From the NCBI GenBank assembly GCA_016906335.1, contig JADEYG010000003.1, positions 248,001-312,000 on the forward strand: a stretch of 64,000 nucleotides of DNA, read 5' to 3'. Every line of letters begins with the position of its first letter. The first letter of the stretch is position 1. A model generated the notes under the pieces. The model was not told the origin of the DNA, did no database searches, and was given only the letters and a program-made list of their open reading frames with translations. Both the position numbers and the translations under genes were made by a program. Positions 34,345-47,266 of the stretch are shown here, piece after piece. The stretch is from Novakomyces olei. Taxonomy: Eukaryota > Ascomycota > Novakomycetes > Novakomycetales > Novakomycetaceae.

Positions 34345-35010
34345 GCCGTGCTTGTATTGTACCATACTAATATTAAATGTACTCTTTTATCCACTTTGCA
34401 AGTCTCGAGTCGAGAAAAGTGGGCAAGCGATTTGCTATTCGTCGTTGATAAACGGCGATTTGCTTTGGACAAGTTTGCTTCAGAGAATAGACTTAAATGG
34501 TGCAACCAATTTAGATTTTGTAAGAATGACACTGGGCAATAGTCAGATCCGCAAACTGGCTAATGATCCGCGTTCCATCCAATGACGTCTACGTCTACAT
34601 TTGCGCACGCGGCCTTTACCTTGCGGTATATAATAGGGATCAACCTTCACATTCTGGTTTTCTAAACAAAATATATCTCTTCCAAAGGAATACAAAATAA
34701 AGTAAAAAATAAAAAATAAATCCGGGTTCTTATTCCGTAGTCGATGGATGCTGCACACACACACACACACACACCGAATCTTTGACGAATTTTTGTCGTA
34801 AACGTTTCATACCGTTCCGCTCGTTCACGGAGAAATATTTTATTTTCTAAATTTCCTTTTTCAGAAACTTTCCTGTCTAGAAAAATTTAAACTTTTTTAT
34901 GCCTCATTTAAATATGTATGGAAGCAAAATTATAGCCAGAATAGTGAAAAATCAACAACAACAGTTATTCTTTATTATTTTAAATTCTTTTAAAAAAAAG
35001 ATCCCCGTTC
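34345..35010. other. intergenic region between GLC3 and ATP2 (convergent)
   Basis: Contains a (CA)n tract at 34753-34774. The stretch 34400-34585 is open in two frames and one reads protein-like (LNGATNLDFVRMTLGNSQIR), but it has no start codon or splice pattern I trust. It may be a remnant or chance. Confidence 0.5.
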
Positions 35011-37081
<2,071 letters not shown>

Positions 37082-37715
37082 GAAGAAACGGGCTGCAAAG
37101 TGGTAAGGAATTGGTTCTTCGTGAGAGAGAAGAATCAATAGTTCCTTTTTTTAATGTTTGCATGGGTCTGGATTTATGCGTAACGCTACTGCAGGCAGAT
37201 TTCGGCGGCTGTATTACTTGTTTGTTGCGTGTGTATAGTGCATCCAGTGCTCGTGCGATTGTATAAAAACAACGCTGTATTCTGCTTTCCTTCCTACGCA
37301 TTCTCAGTAATGTAACTGCGCGCGTTATATGACGGCGGATGGTGTTTGTGTCTTCGTATATACAGAGCAAATATGTTACATAGATGTTTAATAAATGTTT
37401 AATAAATGTTTAATAAATGTTAATAAATGTTTAATAAATGTTTAATACTAGATTATCTAGTATCACAATTTAAATATTAAACTCCAAATATTAAACTCCA
37501 AATTTTATACATTAATATTAAACTCCTAGTATTATTATACATTCATATTATAAATTTATTAAATTTATTAATATTCGGCACATATACATATTACGGGCGC
37601 AAGATAATCATACTACAACACTAGAATCCGGATTATCAGTCAGAATCTACAACATTTGTATCTATTACTATCAAATCTCGGCCTCCACGTTTGGCCCTAT
37701 CGTTTCGTTGCCAGA
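37082..37715. other. divergent promoter of ATP2 and ClpX
   Basis: About 630 bases. It contains the TGTTTAATAAA tandem repeat (37384-37447) and a duplicated TTAAACTCC segment around 37478-37530. No other motif recognised. Confidence 0.6.
37384..37447. repeat. 11-12 bp tandem repeat (TGTTTAATAAA)n, about 6 copies
   Basis: Six near-perfect units, one with a missing base, between ATP2 and ClpX. Confidence 0.9.
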
Positions 37716-39845
37716 ATGCGGTGTGGGAAACGGGTCGCTGTGCCGCCTATTCTCTATTTTTGCCGCCGTCTTGACCTCAATGCACCGTCCACAGTTTTAT
37801 CGCGGCGATTTAGCAGCGCAAGGGGCTCTGATACAAATGATAACTCTGGCAGTTTACTGGAACAGTACCATTTGAAATCACCGCGAGAGATAAAAGAGGA
37901 ATTTGATCGATACGTGTGTGCACAGGAAAATGCGAAACGCGTGCGTAAGTGGGATTTTTTTGGGGATTTGTTTTACATTTTTTATTATGCTTTTTCTGTT
38001 TTCAAATTTTGGTCCCGTATAATCTGGTTTTATATAGCGATAGCGGCTAACTAAAGTCTCGGTCGCGTGCTACAATCATACTCTACGCTCAGCCGCACTT
38101 GATCAATCGCGGCAGCGGCAGCGGCAGCAGGAATTGGAGAGGCGTGGACTTGATTCAATCGATGCCGCAGCAGAGGCAAACATAGAGTCCGAGGATTTCT
38201 TCGAGTACCCGCGGCCAATGCGTAGTATGTGTTCTGTCTATTTTTGCTTTGTTTGCTATTGCATTCATATTGGATGTTTGTTTAATTCTTTTTCCTTTCT
38301 GTTTTTATTTATTTTATTTTTCCTTTTTTCCTTGTGTTGACAACAGAAATCGAATCGTCCGCTGAACGAGGATCGCATAAAAGACACAACGCCGAGGATT
38401 ACCGTACAAATGAAACGAACTCGACTCGAAAAGCTGCTCGGCAAGAGAAGTCAAGCAAGACTTTGAATACAAGCATAAAGCCAAACCCTTCCGAAGCCTC
38501 AGCCAGCAGTGACTCTGGATTTGAACAAGTAGTGCTTGAAAAATCAAACGTTCTCCTTCTTGGCCCTACAGGCTCAGGCAAGACTCTACTTGCACAGACC
38601 CTGGCCAAATTCCTCGATGTTCCCTTCAGTATGAGCGACTGTACGGCAATGACTCAGGCCGGGTATGTCGGTGAAGACGTAGACTCTTGTATCTTGCGGT
38701 TACTGGCAGCTAGCGACTATGACGTGGCCAGAGCGGAACACGGGATTATTTGCCTTGATGAGGTGGATAAAATAGCGAGACGTACGAGTGAGTCCCCGGT
38801 TTCTGGACGCGATGTTGCTGGCGAAGGAGTGCAACAGGCCCTTTTAAAGATATTGGAAGGTACCACCATTACAGTCACGGATCGTAGTGGAGGTGCCGGC
38901 CACCAGTCTTCTAGGGATGAAAGGCCCCGGACCGGGTACGGATTGCCTCCACACAACTTGGCTTCGGGAACAAGTAACACTATAGGGTCGGGGCCGGGTT
39001 CTGTTGCAAACGGACCACAGACTTACACGGTGGATACGTCGAATATTTTGTTTATTCTTACGGGAGCTTTCACTGGGCTGGATAAGATTATTATGGACCG
39101 AGCGGCAAAGGGAGCCATTGGGTTCAATGCCCGCATTCGAGGGGCCGTCAGTGACAGTGAGAGGCTTCTAATGGAACAGTGGGACCTTGGAGTATCTGCT
39201 CGTAATCTGCGGTTCAGAGAAGAAAAGAAAAAGAATGATGCTGATGCGAGAGAGCAAAAGAGCGATGAAAATAAGTATGATAAAAAATCGAAAACTGAAG
39301 ACTATGATGCGAATGATACTTCTCGCATTTATGCTTATGCTCAGCCCGAGGATCTTGTTCGATACGGGTTTCTGCCTGAGTTCGTTGGACGTGTCCCTCA
39401 AATAACGAGTATGCACGAGCTCTCTCGCGATGATCTGGTTCGTGTTATTATTGAGCCACAGAACGCTCTGGAAAAACAGTACCAGCAACTCTTTAGATTG
39501 TCCGGAATTAATCTGACATTTACCCGGGCTGCTTTGCATACTGTTGCTGAGAAAGCACGAGCAATGAAGCTGGGGGCTCGAGGATTGAGGCGTATTTTAG
39601 ATGCTTGTGTTCACGAAGCCAATTTTGATGCTCCTGGTGGCGGAGTGAGAGGTCTAGTCATAACCCGAGAAGTGGTCCTTGGCAACGAGAGGCCGCATTT
39701 TTTCTCTCGCAGCCAAATGTCGGACATTGATCGGCTTGTTGCTGAAGAAGATGCTTCTTTTTTTGGCAATGAATCTACTGACGCCAATTCTTCTTTTGCC
39801 GACTCGGGATTAGAACAACGGTCGAGTCATGCATCGATCCCTTGA
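37716..39845 (+). CDS. mitochondrial ClpX-type AAA+ ATPase (Mcx1-like)
   Basis: Matrix AAA+ unfoldase of the ClpX family. Exons 37716-37944, 38057-38221 and 38347-39845 join to 630 residues. The N-terminus (MRCGKRVAVPPILYF, RRFSSARG) is a presequence. The bacterial zinc-binding domain is absent, as in yeast Mcx1. EFDRYVCAQENAKRVLSVACYNH crosses intron 1. The Walker A is GPTGSGKT (about residue 203), pore-1 loop AGYVGED, Walker B IICLDEVDKIA, and the ClpX box VSGRDVAGEGVQQALLKILEG. A charged Lys/Asp-rich insert lies before the sensor-2 domain (KLGARGLRRILDACVHEA). Yeast Mcx1 activates haem synthesis and works without ClpP; whether ClpP exists here is not visible. Confidence 0.93.
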
Positions 39846-40646
39846 CTGTTTGTAGCATGATGCTTTTCTTATGAATAAAAGATAAGATTTCTTTTTATTT
39901 TGGGTTTTTTTATTTATTTTTGGTTTCTACGCAATTTTTATTTTTGAATTGTGAATTACGGCCTTGCTCAGTGCGGGCTGGTAATGGCAGACTGATGGCC
40001 TTTCACTTCTTTTTCTGTTTACCGGTTTCGAGTTAATCATCATCTTTTTCCCAACTATTTATTTGTTCTCCTTTTATTTCACTGTTTCTGGTTTGGCTTC
40101 TTTCTTTCCAATGTCTTCTTGGGATGTAGATGGACTACATACTGGGTTAAGTATAGCAAATAGCATAAATATCGGCTAATTCATATTGATCACTTGATTT
40201 CATAGACTTGACTCATTCCATTAGAGCGAGATAGAATGGCTACAATGAGGAAGAGGCAGCAAGAGTTTTTCCAGTTTAAATTCGCTGCTTCATGTTACAC
40301 AAGTCAAAGAGAATATCAGCTATAGACATTTGGGCTTTGATACGTAAAATTAACGGAGTAAACTCCAAAAATAAAAGAAATAATTGCCGAGAAATCAAAA
40401 ACCAAATTGAATCCCAGACGCATACTTTGAACATATCCGTAGTCTACAAACGACTTTTCACAACTCAAGACTAAATCATTGTCCATCCTTAATATCGGCA
40501 GTGGGAACAAAATCATTGCCGATTTACTGTTTGTTGATAATAAGTCAAATAAATTATTATTCAACTAAATTATTATGAAAATAATTCGCTCGCCTACTGT
40601 TTAATAATTTATTAATGACAAACCGCCTAAACAAAAAGTAGTCGAA
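39846..40646. other. intergenic region, about 800 bases
   Basis: T-rich after ClpX, then AT-rich. No gene, tRNA or clear repeat found on either strand. Confidence 0.6.
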
Positions 40647-42063
40647 ATGGCGTTTTTGGCGCGCATTGGCCTCGGCCACGCTCAGCGTGTTCTTCCACGC
40701 GCATTTAAGCTTCAGTGCAAAATGGTTGCGCCCACAATCTGCGGCTGTGCTCGGCGATGGCAAAGTTCAGAGCGAACAGAAAAAGATGATTTATTTCGTT
40801 TGGAGCGTACAACTGAAGAGAAAATGCAACATTTGCGCTCACAATTGGATCAGCCGGCAAAGCCTGTTGGGCTCTTGACCCGATTGTTTAGAGCAAATTT
40901 GCGTGTTCTTCACACGCTGGTGGGAACAGAAGTCTCTGAAGATTTCGCCCGTCGGTCACGGGAAGGAAACCCAATACTCCTCTACGAACTGGGTCCTCGG
41001 CAGCAATGGGCTTGGCGTAACGTTTTCCGTATAGTTCCGCTGATTATGATCTACTTTGTGGGCAGTTTTGCCTTTGACAACCTTCGGCCTGTTTCCGATA
41101 AGCCGGAGCTTGAACTATTTCGCGTAAAATGGACGGGCGCTTCGGCAATGGAAAAGTTTTGGGCTATAAATGTAGGGTTCCTGTCTATAATGTGGATGAT
41201 TGCCTCTGTTGCCTCTTTGAAAATACCGCAAAGGTTTGTACCCTTTCAATTACCCGACTGACGATAGAATGGTGCGGCAAATTGAGTATGATCAGAGCTC
41301 TAGATCACTCCATATTTTTCTTGGTCTCTCAAAACCGATTTTTACCTCGTCCCCGGCACCATTAATTGTTGCCGCACGAGACGTGACTTTGCTGTCTAAG
41401 CCTCCGAGTATGTGATGTGCTACTTTAATCCGTCAACATTGCCTTGATGATTTATTCTTGAACCAATCTTTTAATCTTTTAATCTTTTAATTTTTATTTA
41501 ATTATTCAATTTTTATTTAATTTTTATTTAATTATTTATTTCTGCCAATTTTTGATATTTTGGTTCATTGTTCCGATCCTGCAGCGTCTCTTGCCCTTGT
41601 CTAACATTTAGCTTTTAAACCGAGTTTGAGTGAACGTGTGGGCCGACTACGCGTGAGCACGGGCGGAAAAAACAAACTTACTCTTATCGACCTGGACGGG
41701 AAATTCTCGCCGGCCTGGCTCGATCTTCACCCCAATGACTCTGTCGAGTGGAACGATGAGTTCCCCTCTAATAACTCTGTACCCGAACTTATCTGGTCTC
41801 GGTATATGAAGTATTCGATAAGGCCTATACGTGCCTTTGGGGATATATTTTTCTATAGTGGACCTGAAGAAAGGGGGTTGATGATTCAGCGTATGCTACG
41901 CGCGAGCGATGCTTCACAGCGCGAGGCAGAGGATTTAGAACGCCGAGGAGTAGACAAGCCAGCTGTTCAGAGGAAAGTGGAAGAGTTATTAAGGCAACGA
42001 CGGGCGGCCGCTGCTGCCGCAAGGGCTGCTTCTTCTACAAAGGCTCAATCACCAGAGGCCTGA
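40647..42063 (+). CDS. predicted two-TM mitochondrial membrane protein (TMEM223-like?)
   Basis: Exons about 40647-41233, 41304-41407 and 41612-42063 join in phase to 380 residues. The N-terminus (MAFLARIGLGHAQRVLPRAF) is a probable presequence. NPILLYELGPRQQWAWRNVF leads into a first membrane segment (FRIVPLIMIYFVGSFAF); a second is INVGFLSIMWMIASVASL. After it come PLIVAARDVTLLSK and VGRLRVSTGGKNKLTLIDLDG. The tail is Ala/Arg-rich. Two membrane segments after a leader and a following beta-type domain recall TMEM223, a complex IV assembly factor, but the match is weak. Intron 1 could use another donor (41237) and acceptor (41294) without changing frame. Confidence 0.55.
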
Positions 42064-42250
42064 AATGTTTCTGCTCTGTTTTGACCCCTTTTCCTCATTG
42101 TATACCCATGTAGTAATAAGGTTTTCCGTTGATGCCGGAATCCAAATCTAAATGTACACATTTTGCAGAGCAATCGGGTGCAGTGAAAAAAATGTTAATT
42201 TTATTAAATGCTAGTACTCTAAATTATAATTCTTTTTGGCATGTTTTGTG

Positions 42251-42433
42251 TCAGGGGTTTAACGGCCGGCTGTGGATGCGGACTGCCTTTTTCAAGATAC
42301 TTCGGATAGTCTTCATTTGAGACTGATTGTATCGTTTTTTCACCGTATCGTGCTTGTGCGGATTACGTCGGCGTCTTGCTATACGAGTTAGCCACGGATC
42401 CAAAGACAAATACTTGCCTTGTCGTTGAGCCAT
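42251..42433 (-). CDS. small basic protein, unknown
   Basis: Sixty codons from ATG at 42433. The product is very basic: MAQRQGKYLSLDPWLTRIAR, then RRRNPHKHDTVKKRYNQ and ILKKAVRIHSRPLNP. The composition suggests a ribosomal or nucleolar protein, or a last exon of a longer gene, but I do not recognise it. It lies between the 3-prime end of the two-TM gene and the nuclease-inhibitor-like gene. Confidence 0.35.
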   Translation of the reverse strand: MAQRQGKYLSLDPWLTRIARRRRNPHKHDTVKKRYNQSQMKTIRSILKKAVRIHSRPLNP

Positions 42434-42731
42434 CTCTACTTTTCGATCATGGGTTTCCTGTCTCTTTAATCTTTTTGCGAATAATATACACAGCCGACAA
42501 ACGTCGCACGTGCACACGACTCTCTATATGTAAACTTTCCCATGACGCACGCCCACCACTATTCTGCCCCACAATCGACCGTGTTTATGAATAGTAGCTG
42601 CAAATAGTGACTAGCAAAATAAAAGGTAGTTTGCAGCTATTTTCCAGCTATTTTCCAGCTAATTTTCAGCTAATACTTTTAATGCAGCTGGTAATGGGTA
42701 TAATGTACAGTATCCATAAACTGCACAGGCT

Positions 42732-43247
42732 TCATGTTTCAACGCGTAGAGCTTGTAATCCGAAAAGCCCATCAAACACGGGCACAAGGGCACACACGTA
42801 GACGTAGATGCGGGTAGCCTCACAGTCCTCGGGCGCGTCTCTGTACACACCGATCGGAATAGCTTCCTCCGTGACTGCTCGTCCCGCAACTGCCTCTGCC
42901 GCTATGCCACGAACGACTTGGACGGCTTCAGGGTTAACGTCTTGTTCGGTGAGGGGAAAGAGCTCTGACCCGAGCGCAGCGGCACAGTCCTCGAGACCAA
43001 ACTGCGGCTTTTCCGACGGGCATTTTATATGGAACGGAGTAAACTCCGAGTCTGTTTCCGAGCCGTACTGGCCATCGTAAATGACGTCTTTTAGCTGCGC
43101 AAGGAGAGGGCTGTCCGCTATCGCTTGTGGGAGGACGTTTTCCTGTGGCGTTTGCTCGCTTGAAACACGAGTGCCGATGGCTCTGCCACTGGAAGTTTGC
43201 GAACTGTGGTCGGTGCTCGACGCGTCGCTGCCTGCCTGCTCCGTCAT
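42732..43247 (-). CDS. nuclease A inhibitor-like protein (NuiA family)
   Basis: Single exon, 171 residues from ATG 43247. The first 60 residues are Ser/Thr-rich and disordered (SDASSTDHSSQTSSG). The rest lines up with cyanobacterial NuiA: LLAQLKDVIYDGQYGSETDS and FTPFHIK for the NuiA stretch with LxxLKxxSxGLLxxSESExPFExF, then ATRIYVYVCALVPVFDG and LFGLQALRVET for the C-terminal LDVYVIGETPxGNLAGIxTKVVET. NuiA is a tight inhibitor of the non-specific nuclease NucA; eukaryotic relatives of NucA include mitochondrial Nuc1/EndoG. The fungal role is unknown. A telobox sits 20 bases upstream of the start. Confidence 0.72.
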   Translation of the reverse strand: MTEQAGSDASSTDHSSQTSSGRAIGTRVSSEQTPQENVLPQAIADSPLLAQLKDVIYDGQYGSETDSEFTPFHIKCPSEKPQFGLEDCAAALGSELFPLTEQDVNPEAVQVVRGIAAEAVAGRAVTEEAIPIGVYRDAPEDCEATRIYVYVCALVPVFDGLFGLQALRVET

Positions 43248-43456
43248 GTTTTGTCTACAATTCTGGATTAGGGTTAAATGGCTATTCGTCATAGCTATAT
43301 ACTCTATACATTTTGGCTCGATTAACAGGATCGTAGGCGGCGAGTAATGGCATTTCACTTTATTATTTATTTATTTGAGTTTTAATTATTTATTCAAATT
43401 TTGACCATTTTAATTTTAATTATTTTAATTATTTGTTCAAATTATTCCTTCCTCGT

Positions 43457-43672
43457 ACTTTAGTAGACGCTATAGCAAACTCTACCGCACTTTAGTAAAC
43501 GTACCGCACTTTAATAAACGTACCGAACTTTAGTAAACTCTACCGCATACCGCACTTTAGTAACGTATCGCACTTTAGTAAATTCTACCGCACTTTTAAA
43601 CATACCGCACTTTAGTAAACTCTATCGCACTTTAGTAACCACACTTTAGTAACGTATCGCACTTTAGTAACG
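43457..43672. repeat. degenerate minisatellite, core CGCACTTTAGTAAAC, about 11 copies
   Basis: Copies differ by substitutions and by small losses; spacing is 13-24 bases. Found only here in the window. Confidence 0.85.
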
Positions 43673-44138
43673 CTACAATGTGGCTTGTGGCCCCTGTCTG
43701 CGGTTATTATACATATGAAAATACGGGTGTAATGATAGGCAAAAACGTTTTTCGCTTCGCCATAAAACTTGCGAGTAATTTAAACCGCTGGCGCAATCGG
43801 CGAATGTGCCCGATTTCTGCGGATATAGTGGATTTTCTATTAGTATCCTGTTTGAGTAATAAATCGCCTAACCGTTACGCGTCTGTGCCACACGCCGAAG
43901 AAAATTGACTTTGGAAAACTGACTTGGACTGTGCACAAGAGCGTTTGCGTTTCCGCTGGACGAGTCGTGTTGCGGACGTACGCGTACACTGCGCACTGCC
44001 ATTGACGCAGCGCTCTCCCACTGTCTGCCGAGACAATTGCAGTAGAACTCTGGCAGCACATATTAGCGGCTCTACACATTTTGGCTCTACACATCTAGCT
44101 CTACACATTTAGCTCTTACACATTTTTGGCAGCGAACA

Positions 44139-44206
44139 CGAACAGAGGAGGGCGCAGTATAGCGAATTGCCACACGAACAGAAGAGGGGCGCAGTATAGC
44201 GAACTG
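44139..44206. repeat. two direct copies of a 34-35 bp unit
   Basis: Two copies of a unit starting ACACGAACAGAGGAGGGCGC and ending CAGTATAGCGAATTGC, with two or three differences, 50-115 bases before the KRE6 start. Confidence 0.85.
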
Positions 44207-44253
44207 CTACCGCTGCTACATAGGCCAAACGCGCGCTAGACAGCTTGCGACAG

Positions 44254-46557
44254 ATGGCCCAGCAGCCAAACGGGCCGGGCCGCGGTGTTCGCGGTGCGCG
44301 CCCGTACCAGGCCGATACCGGCCGTTCGTTAACGGACGCACCTGCACCAGCGCGAACACGCAATTCGCTCAACCCTTTCCTTTCCGAATCCGAGGCCGGC
44401 GATACCGCGTCAGAGGGCAGAGCGAGCCAGGACAGTGCCAACCCGTTCCTGTCTGTATCAGAGCGGCGGCAGAGCAGTGCAAATTACGGGTCAAATTACA
44501 GTACAAATTACAGTGCAAATGGAGGCAGCAGAAACAGCAGTGGCAGAGCACCGTTCGGAGCCAGCGGCAGCTCAGGTCTGCGGGCGAGTTTTGGAGAGCG
44601 ACCAGCGTCGCCTGCGTACCTACAGCCGAACGCGTCGTTCGCTATGTCGCGTACTTCCTCACAGGGGTCTCTGCAGAGACGGCCATCGTCTCTGCGGTCC
44701 TCGTCGTACGCGTCCTCCGTCCACGACGCGTCTGACGACCTTATTGACAGTGTACGGACGGGTCTTACTGGCAACGATTTCGGGCCGTATACGTACGAGC
44801 ACAACCACGAGGGCAATAGCAGTAATAATAATGGCAGTGGCAGTAATAATAATGGCAGTGGCAATAATAATGGCAATAACAATAACAATAATAATGGCAA
44901 TAACAACAACAATTACAATAACAATTACAATACAGACAGGCGGCCGAGCAACGTGTCAGAGCCGCTCTCTGACGAGGATGTAGTGCACACACAGAATATT
45001 CAAGAGAAATTTGCTCTTGCTGGTCCGGCGGGCGACGAAGAGCATTTGCTATGGAACCCGAGTGTCAAAGAGGACGACGATGAGCTGCACAATCCTGATC
45101 CGCGAGACAGCGGGATGAGACCCGGTCGTGGACGGCCGTTTGGTGTACGGGGCGTCTACAATATCGGCTGCCTCGTCTTTCTCGTTATTGGCGTAACCCT
45201 ACTTTTCGTAGGGTACCCCCTTATAACCCGGCTGAAGCGGGCCGTACAGGGCCCTCCCTCGTGCCAGCTGTACGGGTGCCTTTCCACGTCTGCCCGCTAC
45301 GGCCATCTGCGCCGGGTCAGGACTGCCCTGGTGGACCCAGACACTCCTGCCAGTGCTCGTACAAAGCAGAGTGCCGATGGCCGTCAGTACCAGCTCGTTT
45401 TCAGTGACGAATTCGAGACTGAAGGCCGAACGTTTTACCCAGACGACGATCTCTACTTTGAGGCCGTTGACCTTTGGTACGGGGTCACTGAGGATCTGGA
45501 GTGGTACACTCCCGACGCTGCTATTACTCGTGGAGGCAATTTAGAGATAAAATTTGACGCTTTTCCCACTCGTGGCCTCGATTTCCGAAGCGCAATGGTA
45601 CAAAGCTGGAATAAGCTGTGCTTTAAAAACGGAATTATCGAGATGAGTGCCTCACTGCCGGGACACGGGAACGTGTCCGGCCTTTGGCCCGCTGCCTGGA
45701 CTATGGGCAACCTCGGCCGGCCGGGATACGCGGCCACTACTGACGGACTGTGGCCTTACTCCTACCAGACCTGCGACTCGGGCATCACTCCCAACCAGAG
45801 CCGGCCGGACGGGCTCTCTTACTTGCCGGGAATGCGTATCCCTGCCTGCCTGTGTGACGCGAATGACGCTCCCAACGGGTTAACGAACAGAGGCCGTTCG
45901 GCTCCAGAGATCGATATTATCGAATGCACAAGTGCCCAAGTCGGTGGAGTAATGACGGGAACTGCTTCCCTCTCCGACCAAATGGCTCCGTTTGACGATT
46001 TCTACCAACCAAACTATGAGTTTGTAGAGATTTACAACTATTCAATCACGGATATTAATACTTATCGTGGAGGGCCCTTACAACAGGCCTTTTCCGGTCT
46101 CGCTGTCCTCAACAATGCGTGGTACGAAGGGGGCGAGGGCGAATACCAAGTCTACGGGTTCGAGTATGAAGGGGGTGGCGCTGCCGACTCTTTTGTTCGC
46201 TGGCACGTGGGGGATACGCCACAGTGGCAGTTTTATGCTGCCGCTGTTGGACCAAGCGGCAATATTGCACAGCGAACGATCTCGGAGGAGCCAATGACGA
46301 TGATCTTTAACGTGGGGCTTTCCCAGTCTTTTACATACATCGATTGGCCCAATATGGTTTTTCCCGCAACTTACCGCATCGATTGGGTGAGGATTTACCA
46401 GCCGCAAGACGAGGTCTCTGTCACCTGCGACCCACAGGGATGGGAGACTACGGACTACATTAAACGGCACCCGGAAGCTTACCATAACACTAACCAGACT
46501 AAATGGGAGGGAGCTGGGTACACGTGGCCCAAGAACAGCTTGATGCACCAGTGCTGA
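44254..46557 (+). CDS. KRE6: beta-1,6-glucan synthesis protein, Kre6/Skn1 family (GH16)
   Basis: Type II membrane protein needed for beta-1,6-glucan of the cell wall. Intronless, 767 residues (yeast Kre6 720). The cytosolic tail of about 295 residues is Ser/Asn-rich, with SLNPFLSES and SANPFLSVS near the start and a poly-Asn stretch from AAT/AAC repeats. The membrane segment is NIGCLVFLVIGVTLLFVGYP (about residues 301-320). The lumenal part is the GH16-fold domain: FSDEFETEGRTFYPDDDLYF, LEIKFDAFPTRGL, and EIDIIECT (about residues 552-559) with both active-site Glu positions. DWVRIYQP follows near the end. Kre6 and Skn1 are paralogues in yeast; I cannot say which this is. The NPF motifs resemble EH-domain endocytic sorting signals. 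Confidence 0.94.
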   Translation: MAQQPNGPGRGVRGARPYQADTGRSLTDAPAPARTRNSLNPFLSESEAGDTASEGRASQDSANPFLSVSERRQSSANYGSNYSTNYSANGGSRNSSGRAPFGASGSSGLRASFGERPASPAYLQPNASFAMSRTSSQGSLQRRPSSLRSSSYASSVHDASDDLIDSVRTGLTGNDFGPYTYEHNHEGNSSNNNGSGSNNNGSGNNNGNNNNNNNGNNNNNYNNNYNTDRRPSNVSEPLSDEDVVHTQNIQEKFALAGPAGDEEHLLWNPSVKEDDDELHNPDPRDSGMRPGRGRPFGVRGVYNIGCLVFLVIGVTLLFVGYPLITRLKRAVQGPPSCQLYGCLSTSARYGHLRRVRTALVDPDTPASARTKQSADGRQYQLVFSDEFETEGRTFYPDDDLYFEAVDLWYGVTEDLEWYTPDAAITRGGNLEIKFDAFPTRGLDFRSAMVQSWNKLCFKNGIIEMSASLPGHGNVSGLWPAAWTMGNLGRPGYAATTDGLWPYSYQTCDSGITPNQSRPDGLSYLPGMRIPACLCDANDAPNGLTNRGRSAPEIDIIECTSAQVGGVMTGTASLSDQMAPFDDFYQPNYEFVEIYNYSITDINTYRGGPLQQAFSGLAVLNNAWYEGGEGEYQVYGFEYEGGGAADSFVRWHVGDTPQWQFYAAAVGPSGNIAQRTISEEPMTMIFNVGLSQSFTYIDWPNMVFPATYRIDWVRIYQPQDEVSVTCDPQGWETTDYIKRHPEAYHNTNQTKWEGAGYTWPKNSLMHQC

Positions 46558-46726
46558 TGTGGTTGCCATGGGGATTGAGGTCACAAGACCATTGATTGAT
46601 TCGCTGAGGGGAAGAGTGCCGAGTTGCTATTGATAGCGTGTTTGCTATAGGCAGCGTGTTTGCTACAAAACAAGGACGGGACCTTTTTGTATCTAGTATT
46701 ATTCTCAACGCTCTGTTTTATTCCAT

Positions 46727-46867
46727 TTTGATTTTGTCACTTCATTTTTGTCACTTCATTTTTGTCACTTCAGTTTTGTCACTTCATTTTTGTCACTTCA
46801 TTTTTGTCACTTCATTTTTGTCACTTCATTTTTGTCAATTCATTTTTGTCACTTCATTTTTGTCATT
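46727..46867. repeat. 15-bp minisatellite (TTTTTGTCACTTCAT)n, about 9 copies
   Basis: Near-perfect units downstream of KRE6; because the unit length is a multiple of three, open frames across it are artefacts. Confidence 0.95.
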
Positions 46868-47266
46868 TTTGCCTTGTCCCGTATTTATAGTTCACCGACT
46901 TTTTTGAATATTTTCCGTGTTTATGTTTATCATACTTGAAAAAAAGGCGTTTGATTGCAGACGCCTACTGTGAGTGTTATTTGCGTGCTGTGCATGCCAC
47001 CGATTGCCTTGTGGATGCTTGGCACATTGTGCGAATCAAATTTAGATGGCAACACCTGCGGGTCGATGAGATAATTCGTACTTTGCGCGACGAATGAATA
47101 GCATTTAGAAAGGATTATTTGTGGATTTTGGAGGGCTATAGATGTTGATAGTGACGATCGGTCGTATAGCTAATACCAGATTGCATTGTGCACATGACGG
47201 GTCTGCCGTGTCTATCCTATTATAATAATTGATAGCTAATCAAAGCTATGAAAACGTTGATGTTAT

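Larger units (their letters stand above)
43248..44253. other. long repeat-rich upstream region of KRE6
   Basis: About 1 kb. Contents in order: telobox (43267-43278), AT-rich DNA, a degenerate minisatellite (43457-43672), a 76-codon ATG frame (43678-43908, product not recognised, MWLVAPVCGYYTYENTG), GCTCTACACAT repeats (about 44067-44115) and a 35-bp direct duplication (44139-44206) just before KRE6. Confidence 0.6.
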
